Shown here: positions 25,786 to 34,463 of the stretch, one piece after another
Layout: the number at the start of each line of letters is the position of its first letter
Numbering within the stretch: the stretch's first letter is position 1
NCBI RefSeq assembly: GCF_025359345.1
Contig: NZ_JANYGQ010000001.1
Location: 1-64,000, forward strand
Direction of reading: 5' to 3'
DNA length: 64,000 bases
Source of the DNA: Mucilaginibacter sp.
Lineage (GTDB): Bacteria; Bacteroidota; Bacteroidia; Sphingobacteriales; Sphingobacteriaceae
Notes under the pieces: model-generated
Database searches by the model: none
What the model saw: the letters and a program-made list of their open reading frames with translations, nothing else
Told to the model about the DNA's origin: nothing
Position numbers and translations under genes: made by a program

Positions 25786-26202
25786 TTAAATATTGTTTAA
25801 CCCGTTATATTCCTCGTCTGTTACTCTTTCCAGCCAATTAACCATTCCGGTTTGCGTGTTTGGATTAACAGCGATGTGAGTCATTTCACTATTAGCCGAT
25901 GCACCGTGCCAATGCAATAAGTCGGGTGCTATCGTAATCACATCTCCTTTACGAATCACTTGTATGGGCTTTCCTTTTTCCTGGTAATAACCTGTACCGT
26001 CGGTCACAAGCAGTATTTGCCCGCCCGGGTGGGTATGCCAGTTATTTCTTGAGCCTCGTTCAAATATAACACTGGCCACTACGGTGTTAAGCGTAGTATC
26101 TTTAGGCACCAATGTGTTTACCCATGTTGTACCGGTAAAATAATCAGCGGGGGCCGCGTCGCCCTTGGGGAATATAGGGGCTTGATTTTCTGTGTTTTCC
26201 AT
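25786..26202 (-). CDS. Cupin-domain protein
   Basis: 138 residues, a single small cupin. Metal-binding motif 1 is NNWHTHPGGQILLVTDGTGYYQ (H-x-H plus Q in place of E) and motif 2 is PDLLHWHGAS. The pattern fits the manganese cupins related to hydroxynitrile lyases and carboxymuconolactone-decarboxylase partners. The catalytic activity is not known. A promoter with -7 box TATCTTTG (26233-26240, minus strand) precedes it by about 30 bases. Confidence 0.87.
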   Translation of the reverse strand: MENTENQAPIFPKGDAAPADYFTGTTWVNTLVPKDTTLNTVVASVIFERGSRNNWHTHPGGQILLVTDGTGYYQEKGKPIQVIRKGDVITIAPDLLHWHGASANSEMTHIAVNPNTQTGMVNWLERVTDEEYNGLNNI

Positions 26203-26232
26203 AACTAAATGTTTTTGTTTTTCTAAGCATTA

Positions 26233-26240
26233 CAAAGATA
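26233..26240 (-). promoter_or_regulatory. -7 box of the cupin gene
   Basis: TATCTTTG on the minus strand is a perfect TAnnTTTG match located 31 bases upstream of the cupin start codon. No clear -33 TTG was assigned. Confidence 0.4.
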
Positions 26241-26354
26241 GCTCCACAAATATCCCCCCGGTTGCAATTATCAAACAAAAGGTTATGCAACTCAAACAAA
26301 TTGAAATGTATAGCGCGGGAGTTTAATACGGCAACAGGCAAATTAGCTACCACA

Positions 26355-26404
26355 ATTTCCCGGATCAAAGCCGGGCGTGCTACCGTTGCACCACGGGAAA
26401 TTTT
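26355..26404 (-). pseudogene. Truncated tRNA-Gln(TTG)-like gene
   Basis: The 5' half of a tRNA is clear: D arm GTGC/GCAC with loop AACGGTA, anticodon stem CCCGG/CCGGG and loop CTTTGAT, giving anticodon TTG with U33. No T arm follows. Instead the 5' sequence AATTTCCCG is complementary to CGGGAAATT on the 3' side of the anticodon stem, allowing an alternative long hairpin. It is the last member of the tRNA array, beginning two bases after tRNA-Cys. Either a remnant or a tRNA-half-like RNA. Confidence 0.55.
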
Positions 26405-26406
26405 TG

Positions 26407-26478
26407 AGGCCGGTACAAGGTTCGAACTTGTACAATTTCCTTTTGCAGAGGAACCCCTTACCATTCGGGCAACCGGCC
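26407..26478 (-). tRNA. tRNA-Cys(GCA)
   Basis: A complete cloverleaf: acceptor GGCCGGT/ACCGGCC, short D arm CCC/GGG, anticodon stem TTCCT/AGGAA with loop CTGCAAA (anticodon GCA, + strand 26444-26446), T arm ACAAG/CTTGT with loop TTCGAAC, and discriminator U73, the Cys identity base. No CCA is encoded. Confidence 0.9.
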
Positions 26479-26488
26479 TTTTTTAACG

Positions 26489-26561
26489 TGGAGAACCCGG
26501 GTAACGATCCCGGATGTCCGGATTTTCGGTCCGGCGCATACACCATGTTTGCTAATTCTCC
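26489..26561 (-). tRNA. tRNA-Phe(GAA)-like, non-canonical
   Basis: Acceptor GGAGAAT/GTTCTCC (one wobble), D arm GCA/TGC around a GG-containing loop, anticodon stem CCGGA/TCCGG with loop CCGAAAA, and T stem CCGGG/CCCGG. Two usually invariant features are altered: position 33 is C instead of U, and the T loop is ATCGTTA (A54, U58) instead of TTCRANN. The stems are perfect, so it is not simply decayed. No CCA is encoded. Confidence 0.7.
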
Positions 26562-26566
26562 ATTAG

Positions 26567-26640
26567 TGGAAATAAAAGGACTTGAACCTTTAACCGACAC
26601 CGTATAAGGGTGCTGCTCTAACCAATTGAGCTATATTTCC
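26567..26640 (-). tRNA. tRNA-Ile(TAT), rare anticodon
   Basis: Perfect acceptor GGAAATA/TATTTCC, D arm GCTC/GAGC, anticodon stem GCACC/GGTGT with loop CTTATAC (anticodon TAT, + strand 26604-26606), T arm AAAGG/CCTTT with loop TTCAAGT. Most bacteria read AUA with a lysidine-modified CAT tRNA, so a TAT gene is unusual. No CCA is encoded. It lies five bases from each neighbour in the array. Confidence 0.85.
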
Positions 26641-26645
26641 TTCAG

Positions 26646-26720
26646 TAGGGTAACCCGGGCTCGAACCGGGAACCTCTCCGTTCCAAACGGAGTAATCTAA
26701 GCCAATTGATATACTACCCT
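26646..26720 (-). tRNA. tRNA-Pro(TGG), unusual acceptor
   Basis: First gene of the array. Acceptor AGGGTAG/TTACCCT, anticodon stem CTCCG/CGGAG with loop TTTGGAA (anticodon TGG, + strand 26683-26685), T arm CCCGG/CCGGG with loop TTCGAGC, discriminator A73. The first pair is A1-U72, whereas bacterial tRNA-Pro normally has C1-G72, an identity element. No CCA is encoded. Confidence 0.85.
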
Positions 26721-26733
26721 GAAATGTGCCTAA

Positions 26734-26768
26734 AACAAAAAATCCCCTTAGATTTATCTAAGAGGATT
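26734..26768 (-). terminator. Terminator between the SDR gene and the tRNA array
   Basis: On the minus strand AATCC and TCTTAGA pair with TCTAAG and GGATT across a TAAA loop, followed by TTTTTTG. It would end the SDR message about 150 bases after its stop codon, leaving the tRNA array to a separate promoter or read-through. Confidence 0.65.
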
Positions 26769-26918
26769 CGCGTATTTATAATATTTTAAGTCAATACATA
26801 GCTATCCCCTCCGATAAATCGGCTGCGGTATAAAGCATTGTATTGATGTTGTATTCATGGCGCAATGATACGGAGAATTTTTAATTTCCAAATAATATTT
26901 TTTTATTTAGCAGTTACA

Positions 26919-27752
26919 CTATTCATTTAGCCTGAATTTTTGCCTGAATTCCGTCATTGATTTGTTGCTCGCCTTTACGTACAAACCTGTAAATAATCGC
27001 GAAAACTGCAAAATCAACCGGGCAATGCGCGGGAATAAAATCACTTCCTTATTAGCGGCCACGCCTTTTAAAATATAATCTACCGCCTTAGCTACCGGCA
27101 ATCCCGGCTCAAATTTTTTAATGGCCTCGCGGTTCCAGCCGGGCTTTGAATTAACGGCCGGCAGGGCATCAATAATTGGCGTATCAATATAACCCGGGCA
27201 CACCGTATTTGCTTTTATATTAAAAGCCCGCGCCTCGTTTCGCAACACCCTGGTGTAATTTAAAACCGCATGTTTGGATGCGCTATATGGCCCAATCAGC
27301 GGAATCATGGCAAGTAACCCGGCCAGCGATGAGGTATTCACAATTTGCCCCGAACCTTGTTTCAGCATTTGCTGATAGGCCGTATGCGAGCCATGCAGCA
27401 CCCCATAGAAATTTACATCCATCACTTTTTTCCATTGGTTAATGGATATATCACGCAACTCACCGCTTATGCCCATACCCGCGTTATTAAAAATCAAGTC
27501 TATCCGGCCATGCGCAGCCACCATTTCGCCTATCACCGCTTCAAAATCTTGTATTTGGGTAACGTCCAGCTTGCGGGCAACGGCGGTACTATCGCCAATT
27601 AGCTCAATGGTTTCTTCGGCGTTTGCAACATTTACATCGGTACAAAAAACAATGGCGCCGCATTCGGCAAGCTTTTGGCACAGGCCGCGGCCCATGCCCG
27701 AGCCACCGCCGGTTACTAAGGTCGTTTTGTTGAGGTAGTAGTTATTGTACAT
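26919..27752 (-). CDS. SDR family NAD(P)-dependent oxidoreductase
   Basis: 277 residues, a classical short-chain dehydrogenase. The nucleotide motif TGGGSGMG is at about residue 14, NNAGMG near 90, the catalytic serine in NTSSLAG near 144 and the YxxxK motif in YSASKHA near 157. CPGYIDTP follows. The C-terminal 60 residues extend beyond the core as in bacterial SDRs acting on lipid-like substrates, ending with a hydrophobic stretch. Substrate unknown. It is monocistronic. Confidence 0.92.
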   Translation of the reverse strand: MYNNYYLNKTTLVTGGGSGMGRGLCQKLAECGAIVFCTDVNVANAEETIELIGDSTAVARKLDVTQIQDFEAVIGEMVAAHGRIDLIFNNAGMGISGELRDISINQWKKVMDVNFYGVLHGSHTAYQQMLKQGSGQIVNTSSLAGLLAMIPLIGPYSASKHAVLNYTRVLRNEARAFNIKANTVCPGYIDTPIIDALPAVNSKPGWNREAIKKFEPGLPVAKAVDYILKGVAANKEVILFPRIARLILQFSRLFTGLYVKASNKSMTEFRQKFRLNE

Positions 27753-27982
27753 AGTTGGTTGCCAGGTTGATAAACAGTGATTTCGTTTGGTTTTGTTGCG
27801 ATAAAATTAAGCGAATATTATAACGAGCCGTCCTCGTTTAAAAAATATCTCAAAAAAATATTACGTAGGCTTATTCCGTATCCTTAATCCCTTCCCATTA
27901 AATTTTTTAACCTGTACATTATTTCCCCGATATTTGGCGGCTGCATTAAACCTGTGCACGTGGTTGGTGTCTGAGCTATTAT

Positions 27983-28714
27983 ATGAAAAAACTTAAACTT
28001 ATCTATGTCCTTTTGCCTTTGCTTGCATTTACATCCTGTAAAAAAGATAGCCCGGTAAAACCGGTAACACCAACCAAGCCTGTAATAGCTGCCGTGAGCG
28101 ATTCGGTGTCTTACACTATAGATGGCGTAACCTATACAGCCGGTGGTATGTTCTCAGGTAACTTATCCTCGGGCACCGAAGATGCGAACCGAAAACTGGT
28201 TTACCCGGACAGCACTAACAAATATGCCTATGCGCTTGTCGGCAAGCCCGACTCTGTACTATTTTTTGAGAAACATACCATTTTTTCTAAAAGTGCGAAC
28301 ATCAACATCTTCTTCGTGAAGAAATTTTTCAGGCAGCAAACGCCGCTTAACTTTCCCGGCCTCAAAAGCGTGCTTACCCTGTTTACTGTTGGCAAACATC
28401 CGCTTGCTGAGGATTTTGAATGGCAAAATTCGCAAAATGGCATTGCTATAGATGCAGTGGTTAGTGATAACAAAGGCTATTCATCGTACAATTCGTATGA
28501 TGGCCCCGCCACGGTGGTGATTCCGCCGGGATTTCAAAAGAATTCGAGCTTCGAGATCACCAGCTTTGTTCATGCAACAGACGGCTTTGGCGGCTACAAC
28601 CTGGAAGCAAAGTTTACCGTGCTATTATTTAACCGCAACGGCGAACAAAAGAAACTGGAAAACGGTTACATACGCCTCCATATCGACCCGATGTATGCTG
28701 CTAATGGTATATAA
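27983..28714 (+). CDS. Putative lipoprotein of unknown function
   Basis: 243 residues with a lipoprotein signal (LLPLLAFTSC, Cys at about 19), followed by a Pro/Lys/Thr-rich linker of 25 residues. The remainder is predicted beta-rich (VSYTIDGVTYTAGG, FEITSFVHATDGFGGYNLEAKFTVLLFN). This is a common plan for Bacteroidota surface or periplasmic lipoproteins. I recognise no named family. A terminator follows 30 bases after the stop. Confidence 0.7.
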   Translation: MKKLKLIYVLLPLLAFTSCKKDSPVKPVTPTKPVIAAVSDSVSYTIDGVTYTAGGMFSGNLSSGTEDANRKLVYPDSTNKYAYALVGKPDSVLFFEKHTIFSKSANINIFFVKKFFRQQTPLNFPGLKSVLTLFTVGKHPLAEDFEWQNSQNGIAIDAVVSDNKGYSSYNSYDGPATVVIPPGFQKNSSFEITSFVHATDGFGGYNLEAKFTVLLFNRNGEQKKLENGYIRLHIDPMYAANGI

Positions 28715-28743
28715 GCATTAATGATCCGCAAGTGTGTCAAAAG

Positions 28744-28774
28744 GCCGCTTTACGTATGTAAGGCGGCTTTTTTT
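28744..28774 (+). terminator. Rho-independent terminator after the lipoprotein gene
   Basis: GCCGCTTTAC (28744-28753) pairs with GTAAGGCGGC (28758-28767) over a four-base loop, followed by seven T. It separates ordinary chromosome from the AT-rich defence island. Confidence 0.88.
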
Positions 28775-29003
28775 ATATGTGCAAAGCTTGCGCTACCGCC
28801 CTGCTATTATTGTTCAAGGACGGTAGTTATAAACTACTAACATAGCTAAACCGTAGACGAAATCTACAGCGGGTAATTCGTAGACGCAGCGAACAGCGGG
28901 AAAAGTCTATATCGAAAAATTGTTACTGCCAACTATTAATATTGAAAAAAAATCCATATAATAGCAGACAATCCTTATACTATTCCTTACCCACAATTTA
29001 TCA

Positions 29004-32000
29004 ATGAAAAAAAGCTCCAAATACCAACTTAAACATTTAAGTATTCGTGTTCCATGGCATGATAATAAATGGAACGGAACTATTTGTAAATGCCCTTCAG
29101 CTAACAATGCCTGTTTGGCACTTAAAAATTGTGCTTTAAATAGAGACGATGAAAGAGAGGATGTTAACGCTACCAAATCAATCGAAAATTTGATTCAAGC
29201 TGATTTCCCACCCTGTGTTGGAGAACGCGCAACATTTATGGCCCCTTTCTCATTCACTAAAAAATTAGATCATCCTTATGTGGAGGTATATCCCAAAAGT
29301 CATGGGCATTTAGAATCAACCCCTTTATTATTCCCAGCTTTTTCGGCAAATAGCGTTCCTTATAGATGGATGTCCAAAAAAAGCAACGAGACATTCATCG
29401 AAAGATTTGAGCTTGATTATGATGAGGCAAGGGAGCCAGACTTAATTAACAAATACAACGGAAATAAAGAAAATAGTAAATGGGTTCAGGAAAGCAATAA
29501 TCAGAAAGCATTGCTAAACGGATTCTATGAACATTTGGAAGCAGATATTTCCCTTGTTTTTTTCTATGCTAAACAAATGCCGTTCGTAGAAGATTCTGGG
29601 AAAGTTTTAGTAGGCGTAGGTCGCATTAATCGAATAATTGAATCTGAACCCTACAGGGGTTCTAATAAAAGGTTCTCCGCATCTTATTGGGAGCATATGA
29701 TATTGCATTCTATTCGACCTGATTGCTCTGACGGCTTTTTACTTCCTTATCACGATGCAATTGAATATCAAAAGGAACATCCTGACTTTGATCCTTCAAT
29801 CCTTGCAGTAAAGACCCCAGAGGATAAAGCTTTAGAGTTTTCATATGCTTCTGAACATGTTGCAACGGATACCGCGATCAGAGTTCTATATCAATGTGTA
29901 AAATCAATAGAACAAGCCAAAATTTTAAATATTGGCTTGCATCACGATAGAGTGCTTGTATGGATACATGATGAAGTTGCTCGCCTTGAAAAATTAAGAG
30001 GGGATTACCCCGGAATGGGAGCTGCACTTTGTGGCTTTGGAATTGAAAAAGGACATTTTGTAGCTGCCGAAATATCATCTGTTTTGCAAGATGGTCAATG
30101 TGCTTGGGATTTATTTGAACGCGTTATTTCTGGTGAAAAGAATATTTCAAAAGAAACAACAGGGCTAATAACTCCAAGCATCCGTGAAAACTATTTAAAC
30201 CTAAAAGGAAAAGCAGATAGCGCCCGAATTGATCTGCTACATTTACTTAGTCGTTTCGATATAAGTATAGAACAGGCTAAAATATTATATGTTCATGAGG
30301 AAAGAACTGAATTCGATTCCGACGTAACTGATAAGGATATATTAACCAACCCTTATTTGCTTTATGAAATAACAAGACGTACAAGTTTTCCTATTTCGCT
30401 ATTAACAGTAGATATTGGATTATTTAGCGGTTCACAAAAGAAGAAATTATTGCCAACATCAATTGAGTTTAATGATCCTTTAGATAATAAACGTATCCGG
30501 GCATTGACAATATATCAATTGGAAAATGCAACCTTACAAGGACACACGCTTCTTCCGAGAAAATTTATAATTAAAAATATTCGGGATATGTCACTTCAAC
30601 CTAAATGTGAAGTGAACAGTGATTATTACGAAAGCGCTGAAAAAATCTTTACTAATGAGGTTGGTATAGATGTTACCAAAAAAGGTGAAACTGCCTATCA
30701 ATTGTCCAGGTTGCAGAAAAGTTCCGAAATTATTCGTTCTAAAGTAAAAGATCGATTAAGAGGCAAGCGATTAGAGTTATCCGAAAATTGGAAATTTAGA
30801 TTAGATGAAAAAATAAAAGCGGATCAGATTAAACGATTCGGCAAGGTTTTAGAACCAGACGAAGACGAGGAAAGAGCAAGATTTGAAAAAGCCTCTTGTT
30901 TACTTGAACTAGCCAATGCTCGATTTTCAGTTTTGATAGGGCCTGCCGGAACAGGGAAAACAACCTTATTATCTGTACTTGCGCAACATCCTTTAATCGA
31001 AGCTAATGGGGTTTTATTACTTGCCCCTACTGGAAAAGCACGAGTAAGAATGGAAGAAGTAATAAAGGGTACTAACATTACAACCGCTACCCTTGCTCGT
31101 TTTTTACGTGGCTTTGGTCGATATATTGGTGATCGACAGCAATATGTTTTATCAAATAAATACAGCGAATCTGGTTATGAAACAGTGATTATTGATGAAT
31201 GTAGTATGCTAACAGAAGAAATGCTTGCTACTACTTTAGATTGTTTTAGAGGCGTTAAAAGATTTATCTTGGTTGGCGATCATCGACAATTACCACCTAT
31301 TGGCCCCGGTAGGCCATTCTACGACATAATAAATTTCTTGAGGCCCGAAAATGAAGACGAACTGTTTCCCAAAGTTTCACCGGGATATGCTGAATTAACT
31401 ATAAGACGAAGGCAGGGCGGAACTAATAGAGACGATCTTCAATTAGCCGAATGGTTTAGTGGAAATGTACCAGACCCTGCTGCCGATGACATTTTTCAAA
31501 AAATACAATATAACGAAAATTCAGATTTTTTACGATTAGAAAAGTGGGAAAATGAGGGTGATTTCGAGCAAGTTTTCAATAAAGTTTTAGCAGAGGAATT
31601 AAACATATTCGACACATCAAGTTTTAATTTAAACTTGGGTTCATCTGACGGTACTTTCTTTAATAGCACAAGCAGGGCAAAAGCGTTTGAAGTTAATCCT
31701 TCTGTAGATTTTATTGAAAAATGGCAAATATTGTCACCAATAAAAGATCGAGTATTTGGCGTTCAGACTATTAATAGAAAGCTACATCAAAAATACAGAG
31801 CTGAAAATATCCATACGGCTGTTTTCGGCAAGAAAGTGAAAAAATACAATGGCGAAGAAATTGCAATTAAAAATATTCCAAAGCCCTTGGGCCTAGAACA
31901 AATTGTTTATGGCGATAAAGTTATAAACGTGGGTAATCATAGCAGGAATGATGTTTATCCTGATGATGGTATGGGATACTTAGCTAATGGAGAGATTGGG

Positions 32001-32828
32001 ATAGTTGTAGGACAATATAAAAGTAAAACGGACTACAAAAAATATAGCGGACAGCCCCAATATGTTAAGATTGAATTTTCAAGTCAAAAAGGATATGAAT
32101 ATACTTTTAAAGCCTTTGAGTTTACAGAAGAAGGTCAATCCCCATTAGAGTTAGCTTATGCTTTAACCGTGCACAAGGCTCAAGGAAGCGAATTTGAAAA
32201 AGTATTTTTTGTATTACCCAATCCATGTTTCTTATTAAAAAGAGAAATGCTTTATACAGCATTGACGCGTCAAACAGGTAAAGTAATTGTGCTTTATCAG
32301 GGGAATTTATTTGATGTTAAGGCTTTATCGAATCCAATATATTCTGATACTTTAAGTCGTATCACTAATCTATTTGAAAAACCAGATATGGTTGAAGTAG
32401 ATGGTATATACTTAGAGCGTAATTTGATCCATCAGGCAAGTGATGGCCGGATGTTACGGTCAAAAAGCGAACTACACATTTATCAGCGCCTATTAGATAA
32501 AGGACTTACCCCAATTTATGAAAAACCTTTAATTATTAAAGATGTCGAAAAATTGCCCGATTTTACATTAGAAAACGATGATACGGGCATAAACTATTAT
32601 TGGGAACATTGTGGTGTAATAAATGACAAGGGTTACGATGAGCGTTGGGATTCAAAATACAAATGGTACATAGAAAACGACATTTTGCCTTTTGAACAAG
32701 GTGGTGGAGATAATGGAACTCTGATTGTAACTAAGGACAAGCCAAAAACAATTGAAGACGGTTCTACAAGAGGGGCAATATCCATTTTAGAAATTGATAA
32801 AATTATCAGCGATATATTCGGTCGATAG
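29004..32828 (+). CDS. Large RecD-like helicase with C-terminal nuclease-like domain
   Basis: 1274 residues. The N-terminal 600 residues are a conserved but unnamed region opening with SIRVPWHDNKWNGTIC and a Cys cluster (CKCPSANNACLALKNC). The motor is superfamily 1B: Walker A GPAGTGKTT at about 646, Walker B IIDECSML with D731, GDHRQLPPIGPG, and ALTVHKAQGSEF of the UvrD_C_2 region. The C-terminus has E1156 in SKSELHIYQRL, PDF with D1186 and WEHCG with E1201, a restriction-endonuclease-like series lacking the usual lysine. The gene is distinctly AT-richer than the chromosome around it. It is likely an anti-phage or DNA-processing protein; this is inferred from architecture and neighbours. Confidence 0.8.
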   Translation: MKKSSKYQLKHLSIRVPWHDNKWNGTICKCPSANNACLALKNCALNRDDEREDVNATKSIENLIQADFPPCVGERATFMAPFSFTKKLDHPYVEVYPKSHGHLESTPLLFPAFSANSVPYRWMSKKSNETFIERFELDYDEAREPDLINKYNGNKENSKWVQESNNQKALLNGFYEHLEADISLVFFYAKQMPFVEDSGKVLVGVGRINRIIESEPYRGSNKRFSASYWEHMILHSIRPDCSDGFLLPYHDAIEYQKEHPDFDPSILAVKTPEDKALEFSYASEHVATDTAIRVLYQCVKSIEQAKILNIGLHHDRVLVWIHDEVARLEKLRGDYPGMGAALCGFGIEKGHFVAAEISSVLQDGQCAWDLFERVISGEKNISKETTGLITPSIRENYLNLKGKADSARIDLLHLLSRFDISIEQAKILYVHEERTEFDSDVTDKDILTNPYLLYEITRRTSFPISLLTVDIGLFSGSQKKKLLPTSIEFNDPLDNKRIRALTIYQLENATLQGHTLLPRKFIIKNIRDMSLQPKCEVNSDYYESAEKIFTNEVGIDVTKKGETAYQLSRLQKSSEIIRSKVKDRLRGKRLELSENWKFRLDEKIKADQIKRFGKVLEPDEDEERARFEKASCLLELANARFSVLIGPAGTGKTTLLSVLAQHPLIEANGVLLLAPTGKARVRMEEVIKGTNITTATLARFLRGFGRYIGDRQQYVLSNKYSESGYETVIIDECSMLTEEMLATTLDCFRGVKRFILVGDHRQLPPIGPGRPFYDIINFLRPENEDELFPKVSPGYAELTIRRRQGGTNRDDLQLAEWFSGNVPDPAADDIFQKIQYNENSDFLRLEKWENEGDFEQVFNKVLAEELNIFDTSSFNLNLGSSDGTFFNSTSRAKAFEVNPSVDFIEKWQILSPIKDRVFGVQTINRKLHQKYRAENIHTAVFGKKVKKYNGEEIAIKNIPKPLGLEQIVYGDKVINVGNHSRNDVYPDDGMGYLANGEIGIVVGQYKSKTDYKKYSGQPQYVKIEFSSQKGYEYTFKAFEFTEEGQSPLELAYALTVHKAQGSEFEKVFFVLPNPCFLLKREMLYTALTRQTGKVIVLYQGNLFDVKALSNPIYSDTLSRITNLFEKPDMVEVDGIYLERNLIHQASDGRMLRSKSELHIYQRLLDKGLTPIYEKPLIIKDVEKLPDFTLENDDTGINYYWEHCGVINDKGYDERWDSKYKWYIENDILPFEQGGGDNGTLIVTKDKPKTIEDGSTRGAISILEIDKIISDIFGR

Positions 32829-32996
32829 AATATACCACACACACAAACCCCTCCGTCTGGCGTCGAGTCTGACGGGCAAAGACTAATAGCGCAATGGCTT
32901 CTTTGTCAGTCAGGATTTATAATCCTGGACTGCATTACTGGGGATGGCAAATCCCGACCAACGAAGTGAGGGCGCTTGCAGTAGCGGGGAAAATCA

Positions 32997-33638
32997 TTAA
33001 TTGGTAGTAGACGGCTCTGCTTCATTACCCGTTATGCCGCAAGCGCGCATAAAACCCAAAGCGAAAAGTGTCGGTGTATATTCTTCAATGCCGATAGGTT
33101 CGTATTCTCCATATTGATAGTCTGTTTTATTAATTCCTATGGTTTCGGTTACCAAATGCATTCGTTCCAAATTTGACAAATCCTCTGCTGTGACTTTATT
33201 TTCGGATGCTTGACTACGGCCCACATAAATATAACCCTCTTTCTTCAATATTTGAAGGTAGCGGACATCATCACTCGAAAGTTGCTTAAGGATTTGCGGA
33301 TAAATGGTTTGAGTTAGATTTTTTCGTGCGTCAATATAATTTATCAATAAATTTGCCCAAATATCTTGTAGTAGATTGTCTTCTTCAAGGCTCACGCCTT
33401 CAAGATATGGTAGTAAGACTTTTATGGGAATATTTTGAATTGGGATGTGATTTGCATCTATAATCTTTTTTACCTTTTCTAGATTTCGGATTTGATTTTT
33501 TAACCGCCATATTTTAACGTGGTCCGCAAACATTTCCCCGATCTCGTCAACAGCAGGACCGATAAGTTTTTGAACGAATGATTTGATTAAATCTAATGAT
33601 TTATCAATTGTAGATGATTTAATATCAATTGGACTCAT
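32997..33638 (-). CDS. Abi-alpha (DUF4393) family protein
   Basis: 213 residues matching the Abi-alpha/DUF4393 plan: an N-terminal GPAVDEIGEMFADHVKIWRLKNQIRNLEKV segment, VLLPYLEGVSLEEDNLLQDIWANLL near residue 78, and a C-terminal winged-helix-like part with LKQLSSDDVRYLQIL. The family was named from abortive-infection loci; its mechanism is not established. It lies beside a HEPN protein on the same strand, 51 bases away, and converges on the helicase. Composition is AT-rich like the rest of the island. Confidence 0.8.
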   Translation of the reverse strand: MSPIDIKSSTIDKSLDLIKSFVQKLIGPAVDEIGEMFADHVKIWRLKNQIRNLEKVKKIIDANHIPIQNIPIKVLLPYLEGVSLEEDNLLQDIWANLLINYIDARKNLTQTIYPQILKQLSSDDVRYLQILKKEGYIYVGRSQASENKVTAEDLSNLERMHLVTETIGINKTDYQYGEYEPIGIEEYTPTLFALGFMRACGITGNEAEPSTTN

Positions 33639-33689
33639 AATTTAATAGCTAAATTACTCTATTATCACTTAAGCTTTATAAGAACAACT

Positions 33690-34463
33690 TTATATTTTAG
33701 TGTGCAAATTGGATTTCATCAATTCATACCGATTCTCGAAGCATATACTCAAAAGTTCGTAGACGGGTATAAGTAATTGCACGATTTTATCAGTACAATC
33801 AATGAAGTCTTTTTTGTATTCTAATACTTTCCTATCTGTTTTTAGTTTTATAAGATGTTTATGTTTTTCTAACTCGCCTGTTATATCATTTTGCAATGCT
33901 AAATGAAACCCTTCTATTTGTCGAAGATCCTTATAGTTGATCTTTTGGCTATGTGCGATCGTATTCCTATCATCTCGGAAATTATTTATATAAGTCAGAA
34001 TCTTAATCAAAGCTTCTAATAAATCCGGAATAGCATTTTCAATATCATTTGAAAACTTTCCTCTTTTGCCCTTTTTGTTGATTAAGATTTCCGATGCTTT
34101 ACACTCTTTTTGTTCCAATCCCAATTCGAGTATTATGTTTACCAATAATAACAAACGATCCATTACACCTGTAACTCGAAATAAATATCCTTCGATATGA
34201 TAAACCATATATTCATATCGCGAAATTTTGTTTTTTTTCAAGGTTGGAGTATTTCGAAAATTCGCCAAAAATATCGCGGAATAGTTTAATTGTTTAACAA
34301 CGCTATCTATTTCGCCCAAAGCAAGAAAACAATCATTAAGATATCTTTCATGTCTGTGAAGAGGTCTTGACGGGTGGAACCCTAAACTTGGTTTTTTGAT
34401 GGTGTCCAGCTTAATCAATTCAGCCGCTAAGTTTGTCAATTTTTGAAGAAATGATGTTGTCAT
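33690..34463 (-). CDS. HEPN-domain protein (Cthe_2314-like)
   Basis: 257 residues, all helical. YEYMVYHIEGYLFRVTGVMDRLLLLVN near residue 85 and the motif R-N-T-I-A-H at residues 166-171 fit the HEPN R-x4-H signature, within FRDDRNTIAH. HEPN proteins with this motif are often endoribonucleases in toxin-antitoxin and phage-defence systems. Whether this one is catalytic is not shown. It lies directly upstream of the Abi-alpha gene and probably shares its transcript. A tRNA- or mRNA-cutting role would fit the nearby RNA-repair genes, but that is inference. Confidence 0.72.
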   Translation of the reverse strand: MTTSFLQKLTNLAAELIKLDTIKKPSLGFHPSRPLHRHERYLNDCFLALGEIDSVVKQLNYSAIFLANFRNTPTLKKNKISRYEYMVYHIEGYLFRVTGVMDRLLLLVNIILELGLEQKECKASEILINKKGKRGKFSNDIENAIPDLLEALIKILTYINNFRDDRNTIAHSQKINYKDLRQIEGFHLALQNDITGELEKHKHLIKLKTDRKVLEYKKDFIDCTDKIVQLLIPVYELLSICFENRYELMKSNLHTKI

